Source: Vicinamibacteria bacterium (lineage in GTDB: Bacteria > Acidobacteriota > Vicinamibacteria > Vicinamibacterales > UBA2999). From it: a stretch of 17,447 bases of DNA. The stretch spans positions 1 through 17,447 of the forward strand of contig JAICQE010000087.1 in NCBI GenBank assembly GCA_025938035.1. Reading direction: 5' to 3'. The notes below the pieces were generated by a model. The model was given only the letters and a program-made list of their open reading frames with translations, was not told where the DNA came from and searched no databases. Both the position numbers and the translations under genes were made by a program. Shown piece by piece: positions 6,844 through 14,357 of the stretch (within the stretch, counting starts at the first letter, position 1; each line of letters opens with the position of its first letter).

Positions 6844-7770
6844 GTGAATAGCAATGCGGCTTCTGCCGGGCGAGTGGTGATTGCCGGTGGCACAGGATTT
6901 CTGGGACAGAGCCTGGCCGCGTACCTGACGAAACGCGGCTGTGAAGTCGTCGTGCTGGGCCGGCATTCACAGGCCGCCGGCGCCGTGGGCTGGCACGTCA
7001 CCTGGGACGCGCGGACGCCTGGTTCATGGACGCGCGCGCTCGATGGCGCAGACGCGCTGGTGAACCTGGTCGGACGCTCCGTTGACTGCGTCAAGACGCC
7101 CGATCATTGCGACGAGATCCTGCGCTCGCGCGTCGAGGCGACAGCGGTGCTCGGCCGCGCGTGTGAAAGCGGCATCGCCGCTCCGCGCGTGTGGGTGCAG
7201 ATGTCCACGGCGCATATCTATGGCGATCCGCCTGAAGTCGTCTGCGACGAGGATTCCCCCTTTGGCTTTGGCCTCGCACCGTCGGTGGGACGTGCGTGGG
7301 AAGAGGCGTTCCGCCGGGCGGCGCCGGCCCATGTGCGACAGGTCGTCCTGCGAACGAGTTTTGTGCTCGGGCCAGGCGGCGGCGCGCTGCCGCGGCTCGC
7401 GTCGCTGGCGCGCCTCGGCCTTGGCGGCACCGTCGGCCACGGCCGACAGGGTATCAGCTGGATCCACATTGAGGACATAAACCGCCTCTTCGCCCGCGCG
7501 ATTGACGACGAGCGCATGTCCGGCGCGTACATTGCGACGGCGCCGAATCCGGTCTCGAACGCCGTGTTCATGCGCGAACTCAGAAGGGCACTCGGCGTGC
7601 CGTTCGGCCTGCCCGCCAGCGGCTGGATGGTTCGCGCCGCCGCGCCCATTCTCCGGACCGACCCGGAGCTGGCACTCTTCGGCCGCTACTGCGTGTCTCG
7701 GCGTCTGAAGGACGAAGGTTTCAAGTTTCAGTTTCCCGATCTGGGCCCTGCCCTCAGCGACTTGTACTAA
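6844..7770 (+). CDS. TIGR01777-family NAD(P)-dependent epimerase/oxidoreductase
   Basis: I start this at GTG 6844, because the nucleotide-binding strand begins about nine codons later and sequence further upstream lies inside the LRR gene in another frame. GGAG (6826-6829) is 14 bases away, a loose fit. The product has 308 residues. The Rossmann motif GGTGFLG sits near residues 14-20, followed by the family hallmarks [38 protein letters not shown] and [11 protein letters not shown]. The C-terminal DUF1731-like tail [15 protein letters not shown] is complete. Length and ending match the family (YfcH-like short-chain dehydrogenase-type proteins), whose physiological substrates are mostly unknown. 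Cytoplasmic. Confidence 0.9.
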   Translation: MNSNAASAGRVVIAGGTGFLGQSLAAYLTKRGCEVVVLGRHSQAAGAVGWHVTWDARTPGSWTRALDGADALVNLVGRSVDCVKTPDHCDEILRSRVEATAVLGRACESGIAAPRVWVQMSTAHIYGDPPEVVCDEDSPFGFGLAPSVGRAWEEAFRRAAPAHVRQVVLRTSFVLGPGGGALPRLASLARLGLGGTVGHGRQGISWIHIEDINRLFARAIDDERMSGAYIATAPNPVSNAVFMRELRRALGVPFGLPASGWMVRAAAPILRTDPELALFGRYCVSRRLKDEGFKFQFPDLGPALSDLY

Positions 7771-7791
7771 CTTCGCGCGGCATTGTCGTGG

Positions 7792-9008
7792 TTACTGACG
7801 GCGGGACGCGGCGAACGCTTCCGCGATGCGGAGTGCCAGCGGCACCGTGTCCGCGTAGGAGATGTTTTGTGGTCACGGCCACGGCGATCGCGCGTTCGGG
7901 AAACGTGATGAGCGATGCCATGTTGCCGCCCATCGACAACGTGCCGTCATGACCAATCCAGCGCGTTTGTCTGCCGGCGAACATCACGCTCTGGACTTGC
8001 CATCCAAGGCCATACCCCGTCTCCTGCCCCGACGGTAGCCGCCGTGGCGTCTGCAGTAATGTGACCGTCGCGGGTTGCAGCAGCTTTCCGCTGTTGATGG
8101 CCAGACCGAAGCGCACGAGGTCGGACGGGGTGGAGAGGAATCCGCCTCCCCCCGCGAAGCACGACAGGTCCTGCGAACCGATCCGTTGTGCCCCGTAGCG
8201 CGGCGCCGCCATGAACCGCGGGAAGTACGACGTCGCGAGATCTGGAACCTGCCCCGTCGATGAACCGGCGATCGTCGCGTCCATGCCAAGCGGTTCGAAG
8301 ACCTGCGTCCGCATGAAGACGGTGAACGGCTCGCCGGCGGCGCCTTCGACCGCCGCGCTCACCATGATCCAGCCGTAATTCGTCCTGAGGAACCCGGTCC
8401 CGGGCGTGAAGCGCAGCTCGCTCGAAGCCGCTGAGGAACTGCAGCGCCTCGACGGGCCGCTCGCAGTGCTTCGCAAACAGCGGCCCCTGCTCTCCCCCAT
8501 CGTCCGCCACGCCAGCGGTATGCGACATCACCTGGCCCAACGTCACCGGCCAGTCCTGCTGCGGGATCTCAGGCGCGTACGCCTGAAAGCGACTGTCCAG
8601 CGCCAGCTTGTTTTTCTCGAGCAGCAGGCCGACGCCGGCGGAGGTTAACGGGATGGAGGCGCTGCCGATGACGAACCGCGTCTCCGGTGCGACAGGCACC
8701 CGCTTCTCGAGGTCTGCCCAGCCAAAGCCCTCGGCCCAGACGATATCGCCACCGACGCCGACCGCCACTGACAGTCCCGGCAGGTTGTGATCGACGAGCG
8801 CGTCGTGCATGATTCGCCGTCCCCGTCCGACGGCGTCGATCCATTCCTTCGCTGGATCGACACGTGCGACCGACGGCAGGTTACCGGGATCCTCATGCAG
8901 CGGCCCTGTGACGAACATGTACAGGAACATTGCCAGGACGGCAGTGACCAGCCCGCCGATAGCGACGACAAACACGGCGAGCCAGGTCTGGATGCGCAAG
9001 TCGGACAC
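7792..9008 (-). pseudogene. Serine beta-lactamase-like hydrolase, broken by two frameshifts
   Basis: The likely start is GTG 9008 (VSDLRIQTWLAV, then an N-terminal membrane helix). Three frames are needed to read to the TAA at 7792-7794. The first break at 8417-8424 is a tandem CTCG-CTCG; dropping one copy restores LQFLSGFELRFTPGTGF, as the family expects. The second break is a 4-base homopolymer (TTTT at 7865-7868); one base fewer restores VAVTTNISYADTVPLALR and a normal end. The SxxK motif reads S-A-S-I (Ser codon 8661-8663, Ile codon 8652-8654), and the Y-S-x segment before YGW reads L-R-T-N, so catalytic Lys and Tyr both appear lost. GHDG, the third motif, remains. Either a pseudogene or, less likely, a dead homologue with sequencing errors on top. 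Confidence 0.8.
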
Positions 9009-9054
9009 GTTCGAGTCCGGAGTCCTAGGATAGCGAAGGTAGCTCGAGCGCTCT

Positions 9055-9420
9055 TCACCCTCCGAACAGGACAACTACGGACAACAACAGCGCGGATTGT
9101 GCGACGGAAACGATCACGGCCGCGCCGAGCGCACTGAGCAGATCTGCATTGATACCAGGCACGAAAGTAATACTCATGGCAAGCAGCGCGGTCAGTACGG
9201 CAACGCTGACGACCGTTTGGGTCCAGCCGTCCTGCGGCAAGTGTGGCAACAGCAGCGGCTGGGCGATGAATAGGTAGGCGTACCATGACACCACGGCGAT
9301 CACGTTGGCCGCCAGCGCAGCACCGATACTGTCAACCTTGAAATGCGAGAGAACTGCCGACAGCACCATCAGGAGCCCCGCCCCGACCAACATAATGCCG
9401 ATCATCGCGATGACAATCAC
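9055..9420 (-). CDS. Small four-helix membrane protein
   Basis: The start at GTG 9420 is set by AGGAGG (9426-9431) five bases upstream; the longer frame to 9471 has no such support. The product has 121 residues and is almost entirely hydrophobic. Helices are visible at about residues 1-24 (IVIAMIGIMLVGAGLLMVL), 30-52 (IGAALAANVIAVVSWYAYLF), 66-84 and 90-119. The last segment, INADLLSALGAAVIVSVAQS, is reminiscent of the 4-TM holin-like (Phage_holin_4_2) membrane family, but the resemblance is weak and there are no phage genes nearby. Function unknown. It lies intact between two decayed genes. Confidence 0.7.
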   Translation of the reverse strand: MIVIAMIGIMLVGAGLLMVLSAVLSHFKVDSIGAALAANVIAVVSWYAYLFIAQPLLLPHLPQDGWTQTVVSVAVLTALLAMSITFVPGINADLLSALGAAVIVSVAQSALLLSVVVLFGG

Positions 9421-9425
9421 TGTTT

Positions 9426-9431
9426 CCTCCT
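9426..9431 (-). promoter_or_regulatory. Strong ribosome binding site AGGAGG
   Basis: Perfect AGGAGG on the minus strand, five bases before GTG 9420. It decides the start of the small membrane protein and is the clearest Shine-Dalgarno in the decayed zone. Confidence 0.8.
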
Positions 9432-9467
9432 GGCATAGAACACGTACGCCTTCACGGTTCCGCCATG

Positions 9468-9998
9468 TCAAGCAACAGCCGGCATGATGAACGCGTCCAC
9501 GGCGTCGGTGAAGGGCTCGAGCCGGAGCCCGAGTTGCTCCTGAACCGCCGTGAACAACGACGGCCGATCGTCGGTCCCGGCCAGCGGTTCACGGGGCCCA
9601 CGTGAGCGAGAACGCGTAAGTGCCGGTGAGGCCGGTGCGATTGACGACCGGACGGTCCAGTTCGCGATTCAGCGCGAACACCAGCTGCGAGATGGCCATC
9701 CCGGGACTGCAGCTTCTCAGCATCCCCGGCGCCAACATGAACGGCAGGCGCGTGTCGGCACACGCCTTGTCGGCGGTGCCCAGCTTGTGCCCTTCTTTCG
9801 CGACCACCAGCGCATAGACCGGCGCCTGGCGCGGCTCGCGGTGGAAATTCAGCTTGAAGCGGTTCGCCAGCATGGTCTGCAGCATGAGCCGCGCTTGTTC
9901 GACCGTCAGCACCACATCTGCCGCGGCGCGCGCCTCGACCTCGTACCACGAGGACGGATCTTTCCCGGCCATTCGGGGCGGCATCGAGACGACCTGAC
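9468..9998 (-). pseudogene. TIGR03435 protein, C-terminal two thirds, frameshifted
   Basis: The minus strand carries the conserved TIGR03435 body: YEVEARA, ARLMLQTMLANRFKLNFHRE, PVYALVVAKEGHKL, LDRPVVNRTGLTGTYAF and SLTWAP. Directly after WAP an in-frame TGA appears. Removing the single base at 9591 restores WAPEPLAG, then DDRPSLFTAVQEQLGLRLEP and a normal end at TGA 9468-9470. The front is missing: no signal peptide, no FEVASIKPN-type start and no N-terminal strands are found. Near 9970-10000 the homology stops and an opposite-strand fragment of another TIGR03435 gene begins. TIGR03435 is a soil-Acidobacteria-typical family of exported proteins of unknown function. Confidence 0.8.
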
Positions 9999-10000
9999 TG

Positions 10001-10198
10001 CAGCAGGCTGATGGATCGTCACTGATGACCGTGCTCAGGGAGCAGCTCGGCTTGAAGCTCCAGTCCGCGCCGGGTCCGGTGGAGGTCCTGGTTATCGACA
10101 ACGTTGAAACGCCGTCGCCGAACAGATCGATCGGCGCGTCAGCCTTCCCGCGTCACGTCCTCCGCGCGCTTGTCGTCGCGGAGAGCGACGAACCGTGA
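10001..10198 (+). pseudogene. TIGR03435 C-terminal fragment on the opposite strand
   Basis: On the plus strand codons from 10001 read ADGSSLMTVLREQLGLKLQS followed by GPVEVLVIDNVETPSPN, the standard C-terminus of TIGR03435 proteins, with homology ending at 10123. A stop lies just before it (TGA 9995-9997), and no body or N-terminus is present upstream, where the minus-strand fragment sits instead. The usual stop after PSPN is missing, and the frame runs on to TGA 10196-10198 inside the 3' end of the ligase gene. It is therefore a remnant of a second gene joined tail-in to the first. Confidence 0.75.
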
Positions 10199-11098
10199 AT
10201 GCCGCAGGTGGTTGTCGCTCGTCCACTCCAGGAACTCGACCTCGGCGACCAGCACTGGCTTCAGCCATCGGCATTCGGCCATCTTCGCCTTCGTCAGCCC
10301 CTGCCCCCATCGGCCGCTGCGTTCCTCGGGCAGATTGGCGAAGGGACACTCCTCGATCTCCAGCGCCGCGAATTTCTTGTACAACGCGGCCCGCGCCGCC
10401 GGCGTGAAGCCGTTCCGGGTGCGAGAGACATAGATCAGTTTCCCGCCCTCGTAATAGCCGAAGACGATCGCGTCAAACGTCTTCGTGCCCAGCGTGTAGC
10501 CGCCGATCACGAACTCCTGTCCGCGATCGACGCGCATCTTCATCCACGCGCCCGAGCGCCGACCCGGCTCGTAACGCGTGCCGCGGCGCTTGGCCACCAG
10601 CCCTTCCAGGCCGTGCGCCTTCACCGACGCCACCAGATCCGGCAACGCGGCGTTCAGCGCGCCGGCGTAGCGAACGGGCTCCTTCAACTTCGGCAACACG
10701 ATCGTCTCGAGCAGTTGCTGACGCTTCTCGAGCGGCTCGGACATCACGTCCTTGCCGCGGAGAACCATCACGTCAAACGCGTAGAACACCACCGGCGCAG
10801 CGGACGATCCGTAGTTCTGCAGGATGTTGAACGAGGGTCGGCCCTTCTCGTCGAACGCGACGACTTCTCCATCGATGACGGTTTCGTCCGGGAGTCCGGC
10901 CAGGCCGGAGACCACCGCCGGATAGCGCACGTTGAAGTCGTTGTCGTTGCGCGAACGGAGATACACTTTGCCCTTCGATTTGAAGGCGATCGCTCGGTAT
11001 CCATCGAGCTTCAGCTGATACGTCCAGCGCCGCGGGTCGTCCGGAAGCGTGTCGGTACGGAGCAGCAGCATCGGCTCGATGAACCGTGCCTTCGTCAT
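10139..11098 (-). CDS. ATP-dependent DNA ligase, stand-alone LigD-type ligase domain
   Basis: ATG 11098 gives 319 residues; the frame is open upstream only as a shadow of the TIGR03435 gene. Motif I is YQLKLDGYRA, with the AMP-accepting lysine at residue 30. Further nucleotidyltransferase motifs are VYLRSRNDNDF, ETVIDGEVVAFDEKG, VFYAFDVMVL, GLEGLVAKRRGTRYEPG and AWMKMRV. The OB-fold follows (FVIGGYT, SRTRNGFT) and ends in KPVLVAEVEFLEWTSDNHLR, typical of the ligase module of LigD. The polymerase and phosphoesterase modules of full LigD are absent and no Ku gene is visible. It probably seals nicks in a repair pathway such as end joining, with partners elsewhere. The start has only a weak GGCGCTGGG upstream. 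Confidence 0.92.
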   Translation of the reverse strand: MTKARFIEPMLLLRTDTLPDDPRRWTYQLKLDGYRAIAFKSKGKVYLRSRNDNDFNVRYPAVVSGLAGLPDETVIDGEVVAFDEKGRPSFNILQNYGSSAAPVVFYAFDVMVLRGKDVMSEPLEKRQQLLETIVLPKLKEPVRYAGALNAALPDLVASVKAHGLEGLVAKRRGTRYEPGRRSGAWMKMRVDRGQEFVIGGYTLGTKTFDAIVFGYYEGGKLIYVSRTRNGFTPAARAALYKKFAALEIEECPFANLPEERSGRWGQGLTKAKMAECRWLKPVLVAEVEFLEWTSDNHLRHSRFVALRDDKRAEDVTREG

Positions 11099-11127
11099 CC
11101 CAGCGCCTGCGTCACGGCTATCGGGCT

Positions 11128-11973
11128 CTAGTCTGGCGCCGGCCGGTCCACCGAATCGATCACCACCATCGGCACTTCGGTGCGCCGCGACTCCAGTTTC
11201 AGCCCGAGCTGCTCCTCGAGGGCCACGAGCAGCATCGGCTGATTGTTGTCCTGGCCGCCTGGCGCGTTCGCGGCTGGCTGCTGCGCGAACGAGTACTCGA
11301 TATCGAACTGTCCTTGGAGGCCCGTTCGATCGACCACCGGCCGATCGACGTTCGCCTGCAACGCCGTCGCGAACTGCGCCAAAGTAATCGCTGAACGGCG
11401 GATCCGCACCTTCAACGCCACGTCGGCGGAGTCCACGAAGGTGGTCATGAACGACATGCCGCACGGCGCCCAGCCGTCGCGCGCCTGCGCGCGGATCTCG
11501 GCCTGCGTCAGCTGACTCGCGCCGGAGCAGTCGCCCTGGGTGGGACGGATCTGCGCTCCGAGACGCCGATCACCGCGGGCAAACGTCAGGACGTAGGCCG
11601 GCAATTCCCGCAGCTCGTCGTGCGTCTTCAGCCGGAACCGTTCCGTCAGGAGGCTGCGCACGAGCGGCAGCAACGCATTGGGACCGCCGGCCGGCACCAG
11701 CTCGACGCGCGCATCGACGTCGAACCGCTCCGCCGCAATCCATTCCGGCGCGCCAATCAGCTGCGAATCGTGGAGGCCGTAGGCGCGCAGAATCAGCGCC
11801 CGCAGCGAGGCATTGGTGGCTGTGAACCGCCCGTTCGAGGTCAGCTGGATCGCGGCGTTGACCGTCGAGACGTTCGGCTTGATCGACGCGACGTCGAACG
11901 CAGGAGCCTGCTGCTGCGCGGTCAGCACTGCGCTCAGCACCGTCAACACCGCGACCGCTGTGATTCGACGCAT
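11128..11973 (-). CDS. TIGR03435-family exported protein (intact)
   Basis: The start at ATG 11973 gives 281 residues, a normal family length, with AAGGG a few bases upstream. The signal peptide is MRRITAVAVLTVLSAVLT followed by AQQQ. The mature chain opens with FDVASIKPN, then NGRFTATNASLRALILRAYG and PEWIAAERFDVDAR, LLTERFRLKTHDELRELPAY, NVDRPVVDRTGLQGQFDIEY and the family ending EEQLGLKLESR with VVIDSVDRPAPD. All family blocks are present and in frame. It is probably periplasmic or secreted, with unknown function. The ligase gene follows 29 bases later on the same strand. It is the only complete one of three TIGR03435 loci within 2.6 kb. Confidence 0.92.
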   Translation of the reverse strand: MRRITAVAVLTVLSAVLTAQQQAPAFDVASIKPNVSTVNAAIQLTSNGRFTATNASLRALILRAYGLHDSQLIGAPEWIAAERFDVDARVELVPAGGPNALLPLVRSLLTERFRLKTHDELRELPAYVLTFARGDRRLGAQIRPTQGDCSGASQLTQAEIRAQARDGWAPCGMSFMTTFVDSADVALKVRIRRSAITLAQFATALQANVDRPVVDRTGLQGQFDIEYSFAQQPAANAPGGQDNNQPMLLVALEEQLGLKLESRRTEVPMVVIDSVDRPAPD

Positions 11974-12053
11974 GCCAGCCCTTTGACAGCGCATTGTAGC
12001 CCTCCATGCCGCTTTGCGATGCGGGACGGCGCAACGCGAGCTACCATGCGGGA

Positions 12054-12719
12054 GTGCGGACATTAGTCGCCTGTTTAATGTTTCTTGCGACGGCAGCCGG
12101 CCCGCATGCCCAAAGCGTCAAAGCCGACCACTACCTCGACATTCCGGGTCACACGCACACCGGAACATCGGGAGCGGGCGCGTTTTTTCCAACCAGACAC
12201 TCTGTTTCGAGTTCGTCACACCCACCTCCGTCGCCCTTGAAGGTGACGCTGGTGTCCGTCGATCGAACCGACTTCGTCTATGGCGAGGAGTTCGTCTACG
12301 AGGTGCTGATCGAGAACATCAGCAAGGAACTGGTTACCCTGCCGTGGTCACCAGATCAGGGTGCGTTTGTCCAGCCAGCACCGCGGATACCATCAGGCTA
12401 TATCAGCGGCTCTGTGTATCTTCTAGTCGAATCGGCGAGCGGGCAGCCGGCAGTACTGGCACTCCTCGACTCGCAATCGCTGTACGGCTCGGACGAGGTG
12501 CCCCGGAGCCGCCTTGCCCTGGCGCCCGGGCGGACGGCCTTGCTTCGCGTCCCTGCACAGTGGAGCGCGACCATGGATGAAGGACGGACGCGGATTCTGC
12601 AGCAGCCGGACGGAGCGGTGCAGGTCAGAGCGGTGTTCTCAGTCCATGCCGACCGCGCGCAATTGACGCGATCCACGAATACGCTGCCAATGAGGGTGGT
12701 AGCGCGTCAGCTACGCTAG
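12054..12719 (+). CDS. Exported protein of unknown function
   Basis: I choose GTG 12054 because it puts a signal peptide at the front (VRTLVACLMFLATAAGPHAQ); the open frame from 12006 would add 16 charged residues before it. The product has 221 residues. The mature region starts with a His-rich stretch (DHYLDIPGHTHTGTSGAGAF) and a Ser/Pro linker. A beta-rich domain follows, with LKVTLVSVDRTDFVYGEEF and VYEVLIENISKELVTLPWSP, which resembles an immunoglobulin-like or transglutaminase-associated beta fold. No named family is recognised. lspA begins 23 bases downstream, so co-transcription is likely, but there is no lipobox here: the segment before cleavage lacks a cysteine. Confidence 0.7.
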   Translation: MRTLVACLMFLATAAGPHAQSVKADHYLDIPGHTHTGTSGAGAFFPTRHSVSSSSHPPPSPLKVTLVSVDRTDFVYGEEFVYEVLIENISKELVTLPWSPDQGAFVQPAPRIPSGYISGSVYLLVESASGQPAVLALLDSQSLYGSDEVPRSRLALAPGRTALLRVPAQWSATMDEGRTRILQQPDGAVQVRAVFSVHADRAQLTRSTNTLPMRVVARQLR

Positions 12720-12742
12720 ACCGCGCCGAACTGAGCCTCGCC

Positions 12743-13252
12743 ATGATGACGCGAATTGGCGTTCGACTCGTCTTGTTCACTGTGATCGGCACGTCGATCG
12801 GCTGCGACCGCGTGACGAAACACGTCGCCGCGACCGCCCTCTCTGAAACATCCAGCCGGTCGTTCCTCGCCGACACGATTCGACTGGAGTATGTGGAGAA
12901 CACAGGTGCATTCCTGGGGATGGGTGCAGACTGGCCGCCTGCAGTGCGGACGGCGATATTCGGCGTTGGCAACGCGGCGCTCTTACTTGGCCTGGTGATC
13001 GTGGCGATGCGGCGCCGTTGGCCGAGCCGCGCTCTTCTCGGGGTCGGGCTGTGTGTCGCTGGTGGCGCATCCAACCTCGTCGACCGAATCACGTATGGGA
13101 TGGTCATCGACTTCATGAACGTCGGGATCGGACCACTGCGGACCGGCATTTTCAACGTCGCGGATGTGGCGATCATGCTCGGGGCCGGCGTGCTCGCGCT
13201 CGAAGGTTATCGCTCCACACGGCATGCTCCGCCAGAGAACCTTGTTTGTTGA
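12743..13252 (+). CDS. lspA: Lipoprotein signal peptidase (signal peptidase II)
   Basis: 169 residues starting at ATG 12743 (a second ATG follows directly). It is an inner-membrane aspartyl protease that removes signal peptides from diacylglyceryl-modified prolipoproteins. All landmark motifs are in place: CDRVTKH (Asp22, Lys26), VENTGAFLG (Asn53), GGASNLVDRI with catalytic Asp114, VIDFMNVG, and FNVADVAIM with catalytic Asp141. Four membrane helices are visible at about 6-21, 68-88, 97-113 and 136-153. Length is normal for the family. Its GGASN replaces the common GGAxGN wording but keeps the Asn and Asp. Upstream is an exported protein gene; the reason for pairing is unknown. Confidence 0.95.
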   Translation: MMTRIGVRLVLFTVIGTSIGCDRVTKHVAATALSETSSRSFLADTIRLEYVENTGAFLGMGADWPPAVRTAIFGVGNAALLLGLVIVAMRRRWPSRALLGVGLCVAGGASNLVDRITYGMVIDFMNVGIGPLRTGIFNVADVAIMLGAGVLALEGYRSTRHAPPENLVC

Positions 13253-13482
13253 CCCCGTCTCAGGCAAGTGATCCGCGAGGGCGACCCGTGCGTAGCGGGA
13301 AGACGATGCGGAAGTTGTAGATCCCCACGAGGAGCGCCGCGATCAGTCCTGCTTCTTGTTGGGTGTAGGTGCTCCGAACCCGTGCGAAACAAACGCAACG
13401 CAGCGCGTTATTCTGGATGCACGTCTGGTGCGGATGTTTTCGGTGACGTGGTGGTATACCAGCGTCGGGATTCACTGAGGTC
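13253..13482. other. Intergenic region, lower GC, no confident gene
   Basis: 230 bases between lspA and the next plus-strand gene. A minus-strand open frame at 13260-13475 ends in a hydrophobic stretch (AGLIAALLVGIYNFRIVFPL) and could be the tail of a lost membrane protein. It has no convincing start or ribosome binding site. I see no tRNA-like structure, terminator or repeat in this stretch. Confidence 0.4.
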
Positions 13483-14196
13483 GTGACGCGATGTCTATGC
13501 CCACTTCTCGGACTATTCGCACTGTTGGTTTGGCAAACCGGCCGGCTTGTTCCGGATTCTCTTCTCGAAGCCGCCCGGGCGAATCCCTACACGTTCGTTC
13601 AGCTACTCTCCCAAACCGGTGTTCCGGCTGGTTTGGAACTTCGTGAAGCCGATCGGCCACGGAGAGGTGACTTCCGCCCGCAATGGCAGCTGGAAGCGCT
13701 CGGAAAGCAGGATCGGATTCCGCTCGATATGGTCCTGGCCGAATTCAACAAGGTGCAGCGAACATATCGAGCAGAATTCGTCGATGGAGTTATTAACGTC
13801 CGTCCACTTGAAAGACGGGCGACGTACTTAGACAGTTCACCCCTTACTGGTTCGATTCGCGAACGTGGTTTGATGAACGTAGCCGGCCGACTGTTTGAAC
13901 CCTTATCGCCTACGAAATCTGCGACCGGTGGACGAATAAGCGTGTTGTCGTCGCCCGTGGGCGTAGACATCGATCGCGGTGAGAACATCGACGTCGCGTT
14001 GGAGGTCACAGGCAAGCCAGTGGTGCAGCTTCTGAACGAGACCGTCGGAAGAACGACGCAGCAAGCCTGGCTGGTTGTGACGTCAGAAATGGATGCTGCT
14101 CCGTTGCCGTCGCCTCGCGTTGCGAGATTCGGATTCATTCATCAGCACTGGACGACAACCGAACGGCCGATTCAACCTGCGACCACATCACGCTGA
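13483..14196 (+). CDS. Exported orphan protein with STN/secretin-like N-terminal pattern
   Basis: 237 residues from GTG 13483; no other start lies between it and the in-frame stop at 13444-13446. The front is a signal-peptide-like stretch (CLCPLLGLFALLVWQ). Residues about 37-110 run TFVQLLSQTGVPAGLEL, then IPLDMVLAEFNKVQRTY and FVDGVINVRPLERR. This resembles the short alpha-beta pattern of STN domains (secretin and TonB N-termini), where a short peptide segment is followed by a beta strand ending in VRPL. The second half (about 120-225) is unrecognised and includes GKPVVQLLNETVGRT. GC is clearly lower than in neighbours (26 of 60 bases at 13741-13800), which hints at recent transfer. No function can be assigned. 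Confidence 0.6.
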   Translation: MTRCLCPLLGLFALLVWQTGRLVPDSLLEAARANPYTFVQLLSQTGVPAGLELREADRPRRGDFRPQWQLEALGKQDRIPLDMVLAEFNKVQRTYRAEFVDGVINVRPLERRATYLDSSPLTGSIRERGLMNVAGRLFEPLSPTKSATGGRISVLSSPVGVDIDRGENIDVALEVTGKPVVQLLNETVGRTTQQAWLVVTSEMDAAPLPSPRVARFGFIHQHWTTTERPIQPATTSR

Positions 14197-14341
14197 TTTC
14201 GCGAGCAGCAGCTCAACGTCGTGGCGCAGTGCCGCGTTTTCGCCACACGCTTCGTCGAGAAAGGCCTGCCCGCTCGCCGGGCGAGCGTCCAAGCGCTGCG
14301 TGAAAGAGCTCCTCGACTTTTAGCCAACGTTCCGGCGTCAT
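14188..14341 (-). pseudogene. N-terminal remnant of an acidobacterial Ser/Thr protein kinase
   Basis: From ATG 14341 the minus strand reads MTPERWLKVEELFHAALGRS then PGERA. One base too many at 14265-14266 (GGCC) breaks the frame. Removing it gives AFLDEACGENAALRHDVELL then LLAKSA and a TGA at 14188-14190. This is the roughly 50-residue helical leader that precedes the kinase domain in many acidobacterial Ser/Thr kinases (pattern ERW-x-x-VEELFHAAL, then ERAAFLDEAC and VE-x-LLA). No kinase domain follows: the neighbouring sequence is the 3' end of the orphan protein gene. It is a small, frameshifted relic. Confidence 0.7.
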
Positions 14342-14357
14342 CGCAGGTGGAGCTTAC

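Noticed and set aside
9055..9420. Phage holin and hence a prophage remnant
   Set aside because: The resemblance to 4-TM holin-like proteins is weak and there are no integrase, capsid, tail or lysis genes in the window.
11099..11464. Possible N-terminal extension of the DNA ligase (frame open to 11464)
   Set aside because: It overlaps the intact TIGR03435 gene on the same strand in another frame, and the ligase family starts at MTKARFIEPM; the extension is a high-GC shadow.
13260..13475. Minus-strand 71-codon frame ending in a hydrophobic stretch
   Set aside because: No ribosome binding site or convincing start, and the first half looks random. Kept only as a note in the intergenic entry.
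14271..14287. 17-bp palindrome CGCTCGCC-G-GGCGAGCG
   Set aside because: It lies inside the kinase-leader relic and is explained by the codons for Arg-Ser-Pro-Gly-Glu-Arg in a high-GC genome; the one-base centre is a poor hairpin loop.
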